Shown one piece after another: positions 8,965 to 16,560 of a DNA stretch of 64,000 bases. The notes beneath the pieces are model-generated. The model saw only the letters and a program-made list of their open reading frames with translations, had not been told where the DNA came from and ran no database searches. Position 1 is the first letter of the stretch. Each line of letters begins with the position of its first letter. The translations under genes were made by a program, and so were the position numbers. The stretch comes from Streptomyces purpureus (GTDB taxonomy: Bacteria; Actinomycetota; Actinomycetes; Streptomycetales; Streptomycetaceae), in NCBI RefSeq assembly GCF_014648195.1, contig NZ_BMQQ01000003.1, positions 120,931 to 184,930 of the forward strand, read 5' to 3'.

Positions 8965-9642
8965 TCAGCTGTCCAAAGCTTCGGGTCTTCCGGCCGTCAC
9001 GGGCCTGGTCGCGTCGAGGTGGGCCCAGACGATCAGCCGGTGGCTGCTGCCCCATTCGGGCTCGCAGGTGGTGAGGGTGAGGTAGCGGCCGGGTCCGGCG
9101 TAGCCGGAGGCGCGGGGGACGGGGTCGATGACGCCGATGTCGGTGGGGACGGTCCGGTAGGGCTTCGTGTCGACGCGGTACGTGAACCAGGTCGTGCCGT
9201 CGGTCAGGACGATCGCGTCGCCGGGGCGGAGCCGGGGGACGTCCTTGAAGGGGTCGCCGTGGGTGCGGCGGTGGCCGGCGACGGCGAAGTTGCCCCGTTC
9301 GCCGAGGCGGGCGGTGGGGGTGTAGTGGCCGAGTCCCTTCTTCAGGGTGGCGGTGCGGGTGCCTTCCAGGACGGGCCATTCCCAGTCCTTGCCGAAGCGG
9401 GGTACGTACATGACGGCGAGGCCCTTGCCGTCCTCGTAGGGCTTGGGTGGCGGGGGTCCCGCGGCGGGCTGCCGGGCGGGGACGTCCTGGCCGGCCCACT
9501 GGCGCTGGAGGGTGTCGAGCTGTCCGTCGGTGGCGGCGCCGGCCTGGACGCCGGTCCAGTGCAGGACGTAGACGACGAAGAGGAGGATCAGGGTGCCGGT
9601 GGTGATGCATGCCTCGCTGAAGGCCTTCACGACCAGTCGCAC
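8965..9642 (-). CDS. Class E sortase, third paralogue
   Basis: 225 residues, GTG start with GGGAGG five bases upstream. One N-terminal membrane helix (TLILLFVVYVLHWTG) and the catalytic set His (VAGHRRTHG), Cys (LTLTTCEPEW) and Arg (SHRLIVWAHL) are present, so it is predicted to be active. It differs from the other two in the loop following the Cys (EPEWGSS instead of TPEF or TPIY), which suggests different substrate preference. It lies 14 bp downstream of the DUF881 gene and 72 bp upstream of the small membrane protein gene, on the same strand. Confidence 0.92.
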   Translation of the reverse strand: MRLVVKAFSEACITTGTLILLFVVYVLHWTGVQAGAATDGQLDTLQRQWAGQDVPARQPAAGPPPPKPYEDGKGLAVMYVPRFGKDWEWPVLEGTRTATLKKGLGHYTPTARLGERGNFAVAGHRRTHGDPFKDVPRLRPGDAIVLTDGTTWFTYRVDTKPYRTVPTDIGVIDPVPRASGYAGPGRYLTLTTCEPEWGSSHRLIVWAHLDATRPVTAGRPEALDS

Positions 9643-9656
9643 CGGGGCCTCCCGCG

Positions 9657-10433
9657 CTAACTCACCGGTTTCGCGTAGTGGAGATCCACTGTGCCCGAGT
9701 AGCCGGGAAGAGTCACCGCCTCGTGCTCGTCGACTTTCCAGCCGAGGCCGTAGGCCTTCACGTAGAGCTGGTAGTTCTGGATGGCCGGGGAGGCCGTGAG
9801 GGCCTTGTTGAGCGTCCGGGTGTCACCGACTGCGGTGATCTTGTAGGGCGGGGAGTAGACGCGGCCCTGGAGGATCAGGGTGTTGCCGACGCAGCGGACG
9901 GCGCTGGTGGAGATGAGCCGCTGGTCCATGACCTGGATGCCGGTGGCGCCGCCCTTCCACAGGGCGTTGACGACGGCCTGCAGGTCCTGCTGGTGGATGA
10001 CCAGGTCGTTGGCCTGCGGTTCGGGGTAGCCGGGGGCGGCCTGGGCGCCGGGCGGGGCGTCGTTGAGGGTGACGGTGAGGCCGGAGCCGGCGACCTTGGT
10101 GGTGCCGGCGGCCTGCTCAAGGGCTGCGAGCTTGCGGTCCTCGGCCTTGGTGGAGCCGTCCTGGCGGCGGGCGGACTCGGCGGCGCGGTCGACCTCGGCG
10201 CGGACCGCGGCGGTGGACTTGTCCAGCTCGGCGTTCTTGTGGCTGCGCTCCTGGATCAGGTCGGAGAGGCGCAGCAGGGAGGCGTCCGTGCGAATGTTGG
10301 TGCCCTTGGCGGTGTTGAAGCTGGTGACGAAGATCAGACCGGCGAGGGCGAAGACGGCAGCGGTGAGCAGCCGGACGGGCCTCCAGAATGGACGCCGGAC
10401 CGGCCCTTGGGGGGTGTCGGCAGAATTGCTCAA
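9657..10433 (-). CDS. DUF881-family membrane protein
   Basis: 258 residues. The start is TTG at 10433, supported by AGGAG about nine bases upstream. One N-terminal helix ([18 protein letters not shown]), a coiled-coil-like stretch to about residue 110, then the DUF881 domain ([49 protein letters not shown]). DUF881 proteins are common next to sortase and cell-division genes in Gram-positives; the molecular function is not established. Transcribed divergently from crgA. Confidence 0.88.
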   Translation of the reverse strand: MSNSADTPQGPVRRPFWRPVRLLTAAVFALAGLIFVTSFNTAKGTNIRTDASLLRLSDLIQERSHKNAELDKSTAAVRAEVDRAAESARRQDGSTKAEDRKLAALEQAAGTTKVAGSGLTVTLNDAPPGAQAAPGYPEPQANDLVIHQQDLQAVVNALWKGGATGIQVMDQRLISTSAVRCVGNTLILQGRVYSPPYKITAVGDTRTLNKALTASPAIQNYQLYVKAYGLGWKVDEHEAVTLPGYSGTVDLHYAKPVS

Positions 10434-10573
10434 CGTACCCTTCTCCTACTCGGCGCCGCGGAAGCACTACGCTAACGGACGCCCGGGGGAGGCAGAGATC
10501 CCCCTTGCTCCCGCCCCGGCGCCAGCCACATTTATCTGCGCGGTCACGCAGCGCATCGACAGGAGAGTCCCTC

Positions 10574-10831
10574 GTGCCGAAGTCACGTATCCGCAAGAAG
10601 GCCGACTTCACGCCGCCGCCCGCCGCGAAGCAGGCGACCAACATCAAGCTCACCTCGCGCAGCTGGGTGGCTCCGGTGATGCTGGCGCTGTTCCTGATCG
10701 GGCTTGCCTGGATCGTGGTCTTCTATCTCACCGACGGCACGCTGCCGATCAAGTCCCTGCGGAACTGGAACATCGTGGTGGGCTTCGGCTTCATCGCCGG
10801 TGGCTTCGGTGTCTCCACGCAGTGGAAGTAG
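10574..10831 (+). CDS. crgA: Cell division protein CrgA
   Basis: 85 residues, GTG start with AGGAGAG six bases upstream. The basic N terminus ([16 protein letters not shown]) and two hydrophobic hairpin helices separated by [15 protein letters not shown] match the CrgA family. In Streptomyces CrgA influences the timing and placement of sporulation septa; in mycobacteria it bridges FtsZ, FtsQ, FtsI and Wag31. The upstream in-frame extension to 10388 lies in the DUF881 region and is not coding. Confidence 0.95.
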   Translation: MPKSRIRKKADFTPPPAAKQATNIKLTSRSWVAPVMLALFLIGLAWIVVFYLTDGTLPIKSLRNWNIVVGFGFIAGGFGVSTQWK

Positions 10832-10894
10832 CGGCCGCGGCGGCCTGTTGCCGGTAGCGGTCCGGCAGGCTGCCGGTCAAGCCTTGCCCTGAGG

Positions 10895-11094
10895 TTATCC
10901 ACAGCGTTGTCCACACTGGGGAAAAGGTCAGACGATCTGTGGATAACTCACATGGCGTTGACGCCGGTGTGACTGCGGCGGCCTCTTGGGTGAATCGCTT
11001 CGCCCCTTGCCCCTCCTGGGAAAACCCAGTTCAGGGGCGAGGGGCGCAGCTGTTTCCGGCGCAGTGCACAAGATCCGCCACACGCTGTGGACAA
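10895..11094. promoter_or_regulatory. Cluster of four perfect DnaA boxes outside oriC
   Basis: TTATCCACA at 10895-10903, TTGTCCACA at 10907-10915, TGTGGATAA at 10938-10946 and TGTGGACAA at 11086-11094 lie between crgA and the rhomboid gene. All four match the E. coli or Streptomyces DnaA-box consensus without mismatch, unlike any box in oriC 24 kb away. The first three are packed into 52 bp. A strong hairpin (11002-11045) separates them from the fourth. The likely role is DnaA titration or control of initiation. Confidence 0.82.
11002..11045. terminator. Bidirectional terminator between crgA and rhomboid gene
   Basis: Near-perfect 13-bp arms (11002-11014 and 11033-11045, one G.U-compatible mismatch) with an inner CTGGG/CCCAG stem and AAAA loop, placed between convergent genes. 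Confidence 0.75.
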
Positions 11095-11113
11095 CTTTGG
11101 GGAAAGCTTGCGC

Positions 11114-12013
11114 TCAGCTGAGCGCGCCGGTCCTCAGGAGCACCATCACCACGTTCGCCAGCAGGATCAGCCCACAGGCCGTGTACTGCACCAGTCGGCG
11201 CCGCTCGCGCGGTGCGTGCACCAGGGCGGCGGCCACCAGCGCGCCGCCGACCAGGCCGCCGATGTGCGCCTCCCAGGAGATCCCGGGGCGGGTGAAGGTC
11301 AGCAGCAGGGCGAGGGCGACGAACAGCAGCACGGGCCCCATGTCGTGCGCGCGGCGGCGGGCGAGCACGGCCATGGCGCCGATCAGGCCGAAGACGACGC
11401 CCGAGGCGCCGAGCGAGGGCTGGTTCGGCGCGGCGATCAGATAGACGAGGGCGCTGCCCGACAGGCCGGAGAGCAGGCACAGGGCCGCGTAGCGGGCGCG
11501 GCCGAGCTCCGGCTCGACCATGCCGCCGATGACCCACAGGCCCAGCATGTTGAAGGCGAAGTGCATGAACTCCTGGTGCAGCACCGTCGCGGTCAGCAGC
11601 CGGTACCACTCGCCGTCGGCGACGCCGACGACCTCACCGAGGGCCGGGCTGAAGGCGTAGCCGATCAGCTCGGTCTCCGCGACGAAAACCTCACCGGCGG
11701 CGAGCACCGTCAGGAACACGGCGAGATTGATGCCGATGAGGATCTTGGTGACGAAGCGGGGGTCGGCGGCGATGGTGCCGCCGGCGATCGTGCGCGGCTT
11801 GTTGGCGTCGCGCGCATGGCCCGTACCGGATCCGCCGCGGACGCAGTCGGGGCACTGGAAGCCGACCGAGGCGGAAACCATGCAGTCGGGGCAGATCGGC
11901 TTCTCGCAGCGCGTGCAGCGGATACCGGTCTCCACGCCCGGGTGGCGGTAGCAGCTCGGCAGTGAATGCGCGCCGCCCTGCGGCTCCTGCCCACTGCCCG
12001 GCGCCTGCTCCAT
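11114..12013 (-). CDS. Rhomboid-family intramembrane serine protease with N-terminal zinc-binding motif
   Basis: 299 residues from the ATG at 12013, which has GGGGAG upstream; the longer ORF to 12064 lacks such a site. The N-terminal 70 residues contain paired Cys (CYRHP, CTRCEKPICPDC, CPDC) like a B-box zinc finger. Six or seven membrane helices follow, with catalytic Ser in GASG (PSLGASGVVFGLIGA) and His in EAHIGGLVGG. Rhomboids cut substrates within the membrane; no substrate is suggested by the context. A perfect DnaA box lies 20 bp beyond its stop. Confidence 0.92.
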   Translation of the reverse strand: MEQAPGSGQEPQGGAHSLPSCYRHPGVETGIRCTRCEKPICPDCMVSASVGFQCPDCVRGGSGTGHARDANKPRTIAGGTIAADPRFVTKILIGINLAVFLTVLAAGEVFVAETELIGYAFSPALGEVVGVADGEWYRLLTATVLHQEFMHFAFNMLGLWVIGGMVEPELGRARYAALCLLSGLSGSALVYLIAAPNQPSLGASGVVFGLIGAMAVLARRRAHDMGPVLLFVALALLLTFTRPGISWEAHIGGLVGGALVAAALVHAPRERRRLVQYTACGLILLANVVMVLLRTGALS

Positions 12014-12123
12014 CGAGCTCCCCTTCTTCCTGCGGTCAGCCAGCACACCGCCCCGCTCATCCATACGGACGGGCGGGGCGAAAAGGTTCCCGGTCGGTCA
12101 GCGGGTTTCGGCCTGCTGGCCGG

Positions 12124-12651
12124 TCAGCGGGTCTCGATCTCGACCGACTCGATGACGACGTCCTGGACCGGGCGGTTGGTGCTCGGGTTGGTGTCGACGG
12201 CGGCGATCTCGTCCACGACCTTCCGGCCGGCCGCGGTGCTGACCTCGCCGAAGATCGTGTGCTTGCGGTTCAGCCAGGTGGTGGCCCCGACCGTGATGAA
12301 GAACTGGGAGCCGTTGGTGCCCGGGCCGGCGTTGGCCATGGCCAGCAGGTACGGCTTGTCGAAGGCGAGCTCGGGGTGGAACTCGTCGGCGAACTTGTAG
12401 CCGGGGCCGCCCGTGCCGTTGCCCAGCGGGTCACCGCCCTGGATCATGAACCCCTCGATCACGCGGTGGAAGACGGTGCCGTCGTAGAGGCGGTCCGTGG
12501 TCTTCTCACCGGTCTCCGGGTTGGTCCACTCACGCTCGCCGAGGGCCAGCTCGACGAAGTTCTTGACGGTCTTCGGAGCGTGGTTCGGCAGAAGCCGGAT
12601 CTCGATGTCGCCCCGGTTCGTCTTGAGGGTGGCGTAAAGCTGCTCGGCCAC
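12124..12651 (-). CDS. ppiA: Cyclophilin-type peptidyl-prolyl cis-trans isomerase
   Basis: 175 residues from GTG at 12651 with GGAAGG upstream. The ORF can be extended to 12867 but the extension has no cyclophilin similarity. Conserved cyclophilin segments are FHRVIEGFMIQGGDP (catalytic Arg in FHRV), NGSQFFIT and HTIFGEV. No signal peptide is seen, so it acts in the cytoplasm on prolyl bonds during folding. Confidence 0.95.
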   Translation of the reverse strand: MAEQLYATLKTNRGDIEIRLLPNHAPKTVKNFVELALGEREWTNPETGEKTTDRLYDGTVFHRVIEGFMIQGGDPLGNGTGGPGYKFADEFHPELAFDKPYLLAMANAGPGTNGSQFFITVGATTWLNRKHTIFGEVSTAAGRKVVDEIAAVDTNPSTNRPVQDVVIESVEIETR

Positions 12652-12823
12652 GGTGCGCCTTCCGGTGAGTCTGATCGGTCGTCCTGACGTCTTCGACGTC
12701 CTCAGATCCTCGCACGATTGCCCCGGATGCCCGTCCCGCATGCCGGAGCCGGAGTCACGAGGCATGATTTCAAAATGGGTGGAAAGGCGAAATACCGACA
12801 CCACCACCGAGGAGGAGGATCCC

Positions 12824-13549
12824 GTGACCCGCAAGGACAGCGTGCGCGCCGCGACCGCCACGGCCAAGGACAGCGTGCGTCATGCCGCGGACGTGGTGGC
12901 GCCCTACGCCGAGACGGCCAAGGACCAGGCTTCGCACTACGCGCATGAGGCGCGCGTGCGGCTGGGGCCGAAAGTCTCCATGGCGGCTCATCAGGCCGCT
13001 TGTCAGGCCAAGGCGCAGTATGGCGCCCATGTGGCACCGCTTGTTCCGGAGCGGATCGACGAGGCCGCGCACCGTGCCGCGGTCCGGACCCGCAGGGCCG
13101 CCCGTCAGGCGGCCGATTTCACCGTTCCGCGTGTCGAGCACGCGGTCGCCACGGCCCAGCCGGTGATGGCGGAGGCCGGATCGCGTTCCACCGCGGCACT
13201 GGCCGCGCTGCGCGGTCAGGTCACGGCGAAGGACATTCGTAAACTCGTCAAGATGCATGAACGCCGGGCCAGGGCCGGGCGTATCGGCAAGGGGCTCGCC
13301 GTCCTCGGCGTCCTCGCCGGCGGCGCCTTCTGCGCCTGGAAGTGGTGGGACAAGCAGGCCAACCCTGACTGGCTGGTCGAGCCGCCCGCGCCTACCGAGC
13401 TCTCCGAACGGGACACCATCTCCTCAGTCGACGGCACGGACCGTACCGAGCGGACCACGCTCGACCCTGAGGTGGAGGCGAAGCAGGCCGAATCCGATTC
13501 CGGGTCCGAGCCGGGGAAGGATTCCCCGAAGCGGGACGACCGCCGCTGA
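12824..13549 (+). CDS. DUF5324-family membrane protein
   Basis: 241 residues, GTG start with GGAGGAGGA directly upstream. The first 165 residues are Ala/Arg-rich amphipathic helix with many short imperfect repeats (SVRAATATAKDSVRHAA and similar), resembling YtxH or apolipoprotein-like helices. One membrane helix (GKGLAVLGVLAGGAFCAWKWW) and an acidic tail follow. Function is unknown; an envelope-associated stress or structural role is only a guess from composition. Confidence 0.88.
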   Translation: MTRKDSVRAATATAKDSVRHAADVVAPYAETAKDQASHYAHEARVRLGPKVSMAAHQAACQAKAQYGAHVAPLVPERIDEAAHRAAVRTRRAARQAADFTVPRVEHAVATAQPVMAEAGSRSTAALAALRGQVTAKDIRKLVKMHERRARAGRIGKGLAVLGVLAGGAFCAWKWWDKQANPDWLVEPPAPTELSERDTISSVDGTDRTERTTLDPEVEAKQAESDSGSEPGKDSPKRDDRR

Positions 13550-13605
13550 GTGCGACTGGGGATGTCCGGGGCTTCCGCGGCCGAGTGAGGCCGGGTGGGG
13601 CCTGC

Positions 13606-13968
13606 TCAGACCGCGGCGAGCGCCGGCTCGTCCAGGGCCGGGTCGGTCTCGGCCGGCCCGGCGGGCAGGTGACGGACCGAGGGCGAGGAGCCGTGCGCCT
13701 CGGCGCCGATGCGCTGCTTGATCGTGGGCGGCAGGGACCGGTCGCGGGGCATCGGCGCCCGGTACACCGCCTGGGCGGGTACGGGAGCGGCGGCGCGCTT
13801 CGACCGTACGGGCGCGGCGGGGGCGGTGGGGCTGGTGGGGCCCTCCGGGCGGCGTACGGGCGTCCGGAGGGCCGGGGCGGCGGTGCCCGTCAGGCCGACG
13901 GAGGCGAACAGGGCGACGAGAAGAGAGACGAAGGCGGTCCAGAACTGCTTGACCTTGACGGCGGCCAT
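13606..13968 (-). CDS. Small DUF6344-like protein
   Basis: 120 residues, ATG start with GAGGAG upstream. A short hydrophobic N terminus (FWTAFVSLLVALFASVGLTG) could be a signal or anchor helix; the rest is Pro/Ala/Arg-rich. It converges with the DUF5324 gene. The family name is from memory of the typical neighbour and the N-terminal MAAVKVKQFWTAF motif. No function known. Confidence 0.72.
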   Translation of the reverse strand: MAAVKVKQFWTAFVSLLVALFASVGLTGTAAPALRTPVRRPEGPTSPTAPAAPVRSKRAAAPVPAQAVYRAPMPRDRSLPPTIKQRIGAEAHGSSPSVRHLPAGPAETDPALDEPALAAV

Positions 13969-14211
13969 GGCTCCTCGCTTTCGATCGAGACCGGTTTATA
14001 TGGCTTAGTTCGGGTTGCGCGATCTACATACCTTTCTCATGATGTGTACGCCTCCGGGGATTCCGGGGAGCGACGCCGTGCGCGCGCAGATCTTCCGATG
14101 AACACCACCCGTACGGCGCAGCCCGGGTGCGGAACCGGTCCCCCGGCTGTATCGCGGGTCCTGACTGAGCGGCCCGTCAGCCGTACACGACGGACCAGGG
14201 GCGGGCGCGGC

Positions 14212-15159
14212 TCAGAGGCGGATGCGGGACCCGATGGGGAGGTGGTCGCTGCCGGTGGCGGGCAGCGTCCAGACGTCCGTGACGGTCGCTTCCCTGGTCA
14301 GGACGTGATCGATCCTGGCCAGGGGGAAGGTCTCGGGCCAGCTGAAGGCGAAGCGGGAGCGCGGCCCGGTGACGTGCGCGGTGACCGGCCGGAGGCCGCG
14401 GTCGTCCAGGGTGCCGTTGAGATCGCCGAGGAGGATCACGCGGTCCAGCGGCTCGGCGTCGAGCGCCGCGCCCAGCAGGCCGGCGCTCTCGTCCCGCCAG
14501 GCGGAGCGCAGCCCGCCCGCCCCGATCCGTACGGACGGCAGGTGCGCCACGTAGACCGCGACCTCGCCGTGCGGGGTGCGGGCGGTGGCCCGCAGTCCGC
14601 GCTGCCAGCCGGCCGGGATGCCCTCGGGCTTGATGTCGAGGGGCCGTACGTCGCTGAGGGGGTGGCGGGACCAGAGGCCGACGGTGCCGGCGGTCGCGTG
14701 GTGGGGGTACTCCGCCGCAAGGGCCCGGGCGTACTCGGGCAGGGCGGCGGGGGTCAGCTCCTCCAGGGCGATCACGTCGGGCCTGGCCCGCAGCAGAGCG
14801 CGGGCGGTGCCGGAGGGATCGGGGTTCGCGTCGTCGACGTTGTGCTGGACCGCGGTCAGGTCGTACGGCCGGTCGGTGTGCGTGAGCGACGGTACGGCGA
14901 AGAGCACGCACCACGCCGCCAGGGGGACCAGCGCAGCCCCCAGCGCCACGGCCGACCGCCGCCGGGCCGCCAGGGCCAGCAGCACGGGCACGGCGAGCCC
15001 GAGCCACGGCAGGAACGTTTCCAGCAGGCTGCCCACCCGGCCGACCGCGTTGGGTACGGCACCGGGGAAGACCAGCAGAGCGGCGACGAGGACGGCCGCC
15101 ACGGCAAGAACCACCGTGGCGCGACCACCTGCCCGCCGGCCGGCTCGGCATCCGTTCAT
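14212..15159 (-). CDS. Membrane-anchored endonuclease/exonuclease/phosphatase (EEP) family protein
   Basis: 315 residues, ATG start with GGGGGGAG six bases upstream. Three N-terminal hydrophobic helices (about 15-100) are followed by an EEP domain whose motifs are visible: QHNVDDAN, the metal-ligand Glu in IALEELTP, HLPSVR, GDLNGTLDD and the terminal GSDHLPI. EEP enzymes hydrolyse phosphodiester bonds in nucleic acids, lipids or sugar phosphates; the active site would face outward here. It lies next to the tRNA relic and may belong to the variable part of the window. Confidence 0.88.
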   Translation of the reverse strand: MNGCRAGRRAGGRATVVLAVAAVLVAALLVFPGAVPNAVGRVGSLLETFLPWLGLAVPVLLALAARRRSAVALGAALVPLAAWCVLFAVPSLTHTDRPYDLTAVQHNVDDANPDPSGTARALLRARPDVIALEELTPAALPEYARALAAEYPHHATAGTVGLWSRHPLSDVRPLDIKPEGIPAGWQRGLRATARTPHGEVAVYVAHLPSVRIGAGGLRSAWRDESAGLLGAALDAEPLDRVILLGDLNGTLDDRGLRPVTAHVTGPRSRFAFSWPETFPLARIDHVLTREATVTDVWTLPATGSDHLPIGSRIRL

Positions 15160-15194
15160 ATGGCTCCCCCCCCTGCGCCCCGGGCATACGAAGA

Positions 15195-15228
15195 GACCCC
15201 TCCCACCGCGTCGCGGATCGGAGGGGTC
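15195..15228. terminator. Terminator hairpin beside tRNA-Ala relic
   Basis: GACCCCTCC (15195-15203) pairs with GGAGGGGTC (15220-15228). It has the same distance and orientation to the 16-bp tRNA relic as the 20596-20637 hairpin has to the intact tRNA-Ala. Confidence 0.75.
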
Positions 15229-15234
15229 CTGCTT

Positions 15235-15250
15235 GTGGAGCCTAGGGGAG
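15235..15250 (-). repeat. 16-bp copy of the tRNA-Ala 3' end (possible attachment-site relic)
   Basis: GTGGAGCCTAGGGGAG here is identical to 20643-20658, the acceptor and T-arm part of tRNA-Ala, in the same orientation. No further tRNA sequence follows. The pair of repeats brackets 5.4 kb, with the intact tRNA having its 3' end facing the enclosed segment, as expected for tRNA-targeted integration. A degenerate duplicated tRNA gene is the alternative. Confidence 0.6.
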
Positions 15251-15277
15251 CCGGAGATCCCGCTCGATCCCGCCCCC

Positions 15278-15295
15278 GTGCTGACATGTCAGCAC
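15278..15295. promoter_or_regulatory. Perfect 18-bp palindrome, candidate operator
   Basis: GTGCTGACATGTCAGCAC is a perfect dyad with no loop, 28 bp beyond the tRNA relic and 120 bp past the end of the LuxR-type gene. The absence of a loop favours a protein-binding site over a terminator. The cognate regulator is unknown. Confidence 0.5.
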
Positions 15296-15413
15296 GCCCC
15301 CTTGATCGTTTGCGGTACGGAATCAGCTCCATACCATGGAGGCAACCTACCTGTGGAACATGGCCTTCTCATCACCTTCTGATGATGCGCTGATCACCCG
15401 ATCGGCATCGGGG

Positions 15414-16403
15414 TCAGAGCCAACCGCGCTGGGCGGCCTTCAGACCTGCCTCGAAGCGGCTGGTGGCGTTCAAGCGCTCCATCAGGGCGGCCATCTGACG
15501 GCGTACGGTGCGCAGGGAGACGCCCAGGCGCTTGCCGGCGGCCTCGTCGGTCATGCCGGACGCCAGCAGCTTGAGCAGCTCCTGTTCCATCGGGGACACC
15601 CCGGTGGCCTCCGACGCGCTGCGGTGGTCCGAGCCGAGCGGGACGGCCGTCTCCCACGTCTGCTCGAAGAGCGTGACCAGCGGGGCCACGATCCCGGGTG
15701 CGCTCGTGCACAGGGCGCCCAGGCGGGTGTTGGCCGGGTCGATGGGGACGACGGCGGTCAGGCGGTCGAAGATCAGCATCCGTGGCGGCACGATCGGACT
15801 GGTGCGCACCTTCCCGCCGAGATCGCTGATCCAGCGTGCGTACGCAAGGGTGGCCGGGTCGTTCCTGGCGCTGTCCTGGTAGATGGTCGACAACTGCACG
15901 CCACGGGTCAGGGCGCGCTCGTCCAGCGGACGCGAGGCGTCCAGGCTCGCCTGCGACTGAGCGCCGCCCGGCTCGATGGCGAGGCATTCCTGGGTGAGGT
16001 CTCGCGCCAGCGCCTCCAGACGCTGCTGGATGGCGTCGAGACCGACCAGCCGCTCCGCACTGTCCACGACGGTGTTGGGCCGCAGCGTCGCGAACTCGGC
16101 GACGGTGCGCGCCATGGCCTCCCTGCTGCGGGCGAGTTCCGCCTGACGGCGGAGCAGGTCCGCCTCCTGACGGCGCAGCATCAGGTCGAAGCCGAACTCC
16201 GGGCTGACGGCCCGGTACATTCCCGGAGTCTCCCGGGAGGGCTGGAGCAGCTCCAGGGCCACCAGCCGGTCCAGGCAGTCGCGCACCTCGCTCTCGGACA
16301 GCGCCAGACGGTCGCTCAACTCGGCGACCCCGTCGGCCGGATGGCACAGCAGACCTCGGTAGACGGACTCCAGGGCCGGATCGAGGCCCATTTTCTTCAA
16401 CAC
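15414..16403 (-). CDS. Transcriptional regulator with TrmB-like N terminus and LuxR-type C-terminal HTH
   Basis: 329 residues. The N-terminal 65 residues form a winged-helix-like domain (SVYRGLLCHPADGVAELSDR, LSESEVRDCLDRL), followed by a helical linker and a middle domain of unknown ligand. The C-terminal 65 residues are a LuxR/GerE HTH (SPMEQELLKLLASGMTDEAAGKRLGVSLRTVRRQMAALMERL). Streptomyces has many such orphan regulators. The start may be GTG at 16403 or ATG at 16391; neither has a strong ribosome-binding site. Divergent from the AraC-type gene across a 157-bp region with inverted repeats. Confidence 0.88.
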   Translation of the reverse strand: MLKKMGLDPALESVYRGLLCHPADGVAELSDRLALSESEVRDCLDRLVALELLQPSRETPGMYRAVSPEFGFDLMLRRQEADLLRRQAELARSREAMARTVAEFATLRPNTVVDSAERLVGLDAIQQRLEALARDLTQECLAIEPGGAQSQASLDASRPLDERALTRGVQLSTIYQDSARNDPATLAYARWISDLGGKVRTSPIVPPRMLIFDRLTAVVPIDPANTRLGALCTSAPGIVAPLVTLFEQTWETAVPLGSDHRSASEATGVSPMEQELLKLLASGMTDEAAGKRLGVSLRTVRRQMAALMERLNATSRFEAGLKAAQRGWL

Positions 16404-16413
16404 GTTCCCCCCA

Positions 16414-16499
16414 GGATCGTTGGCTCTGCAGGCCTTCGCTCTCGTGGGAGCCTCACCGACAGAACGATCCCCACGCTATTGCTGACAGGGCTGCCTGTC
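16414..16499. promoter_or_regulatory. Divergent regulatory region with two inverted repeats
   Basis: GGATCGTT (16414-16421) and AACGATCC (16463-16470) form 8-bp arms 41 bp apart, and GACAGG/CCTGTC (16484-16499) forms a tight 6-bp dyad. The region lies between the divergent LuxR-type and AraC-type regulator genes, so both may be controlled here. No clear -10/-35 pair was identified. Confidence 0.4.
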
Positions 16500-16560
16500 G
16501 CAGGGCACCACACGCCATCCAGGGGACCGTGCGCGCCAAGCTGCTCTATGCTCGGCAGCC

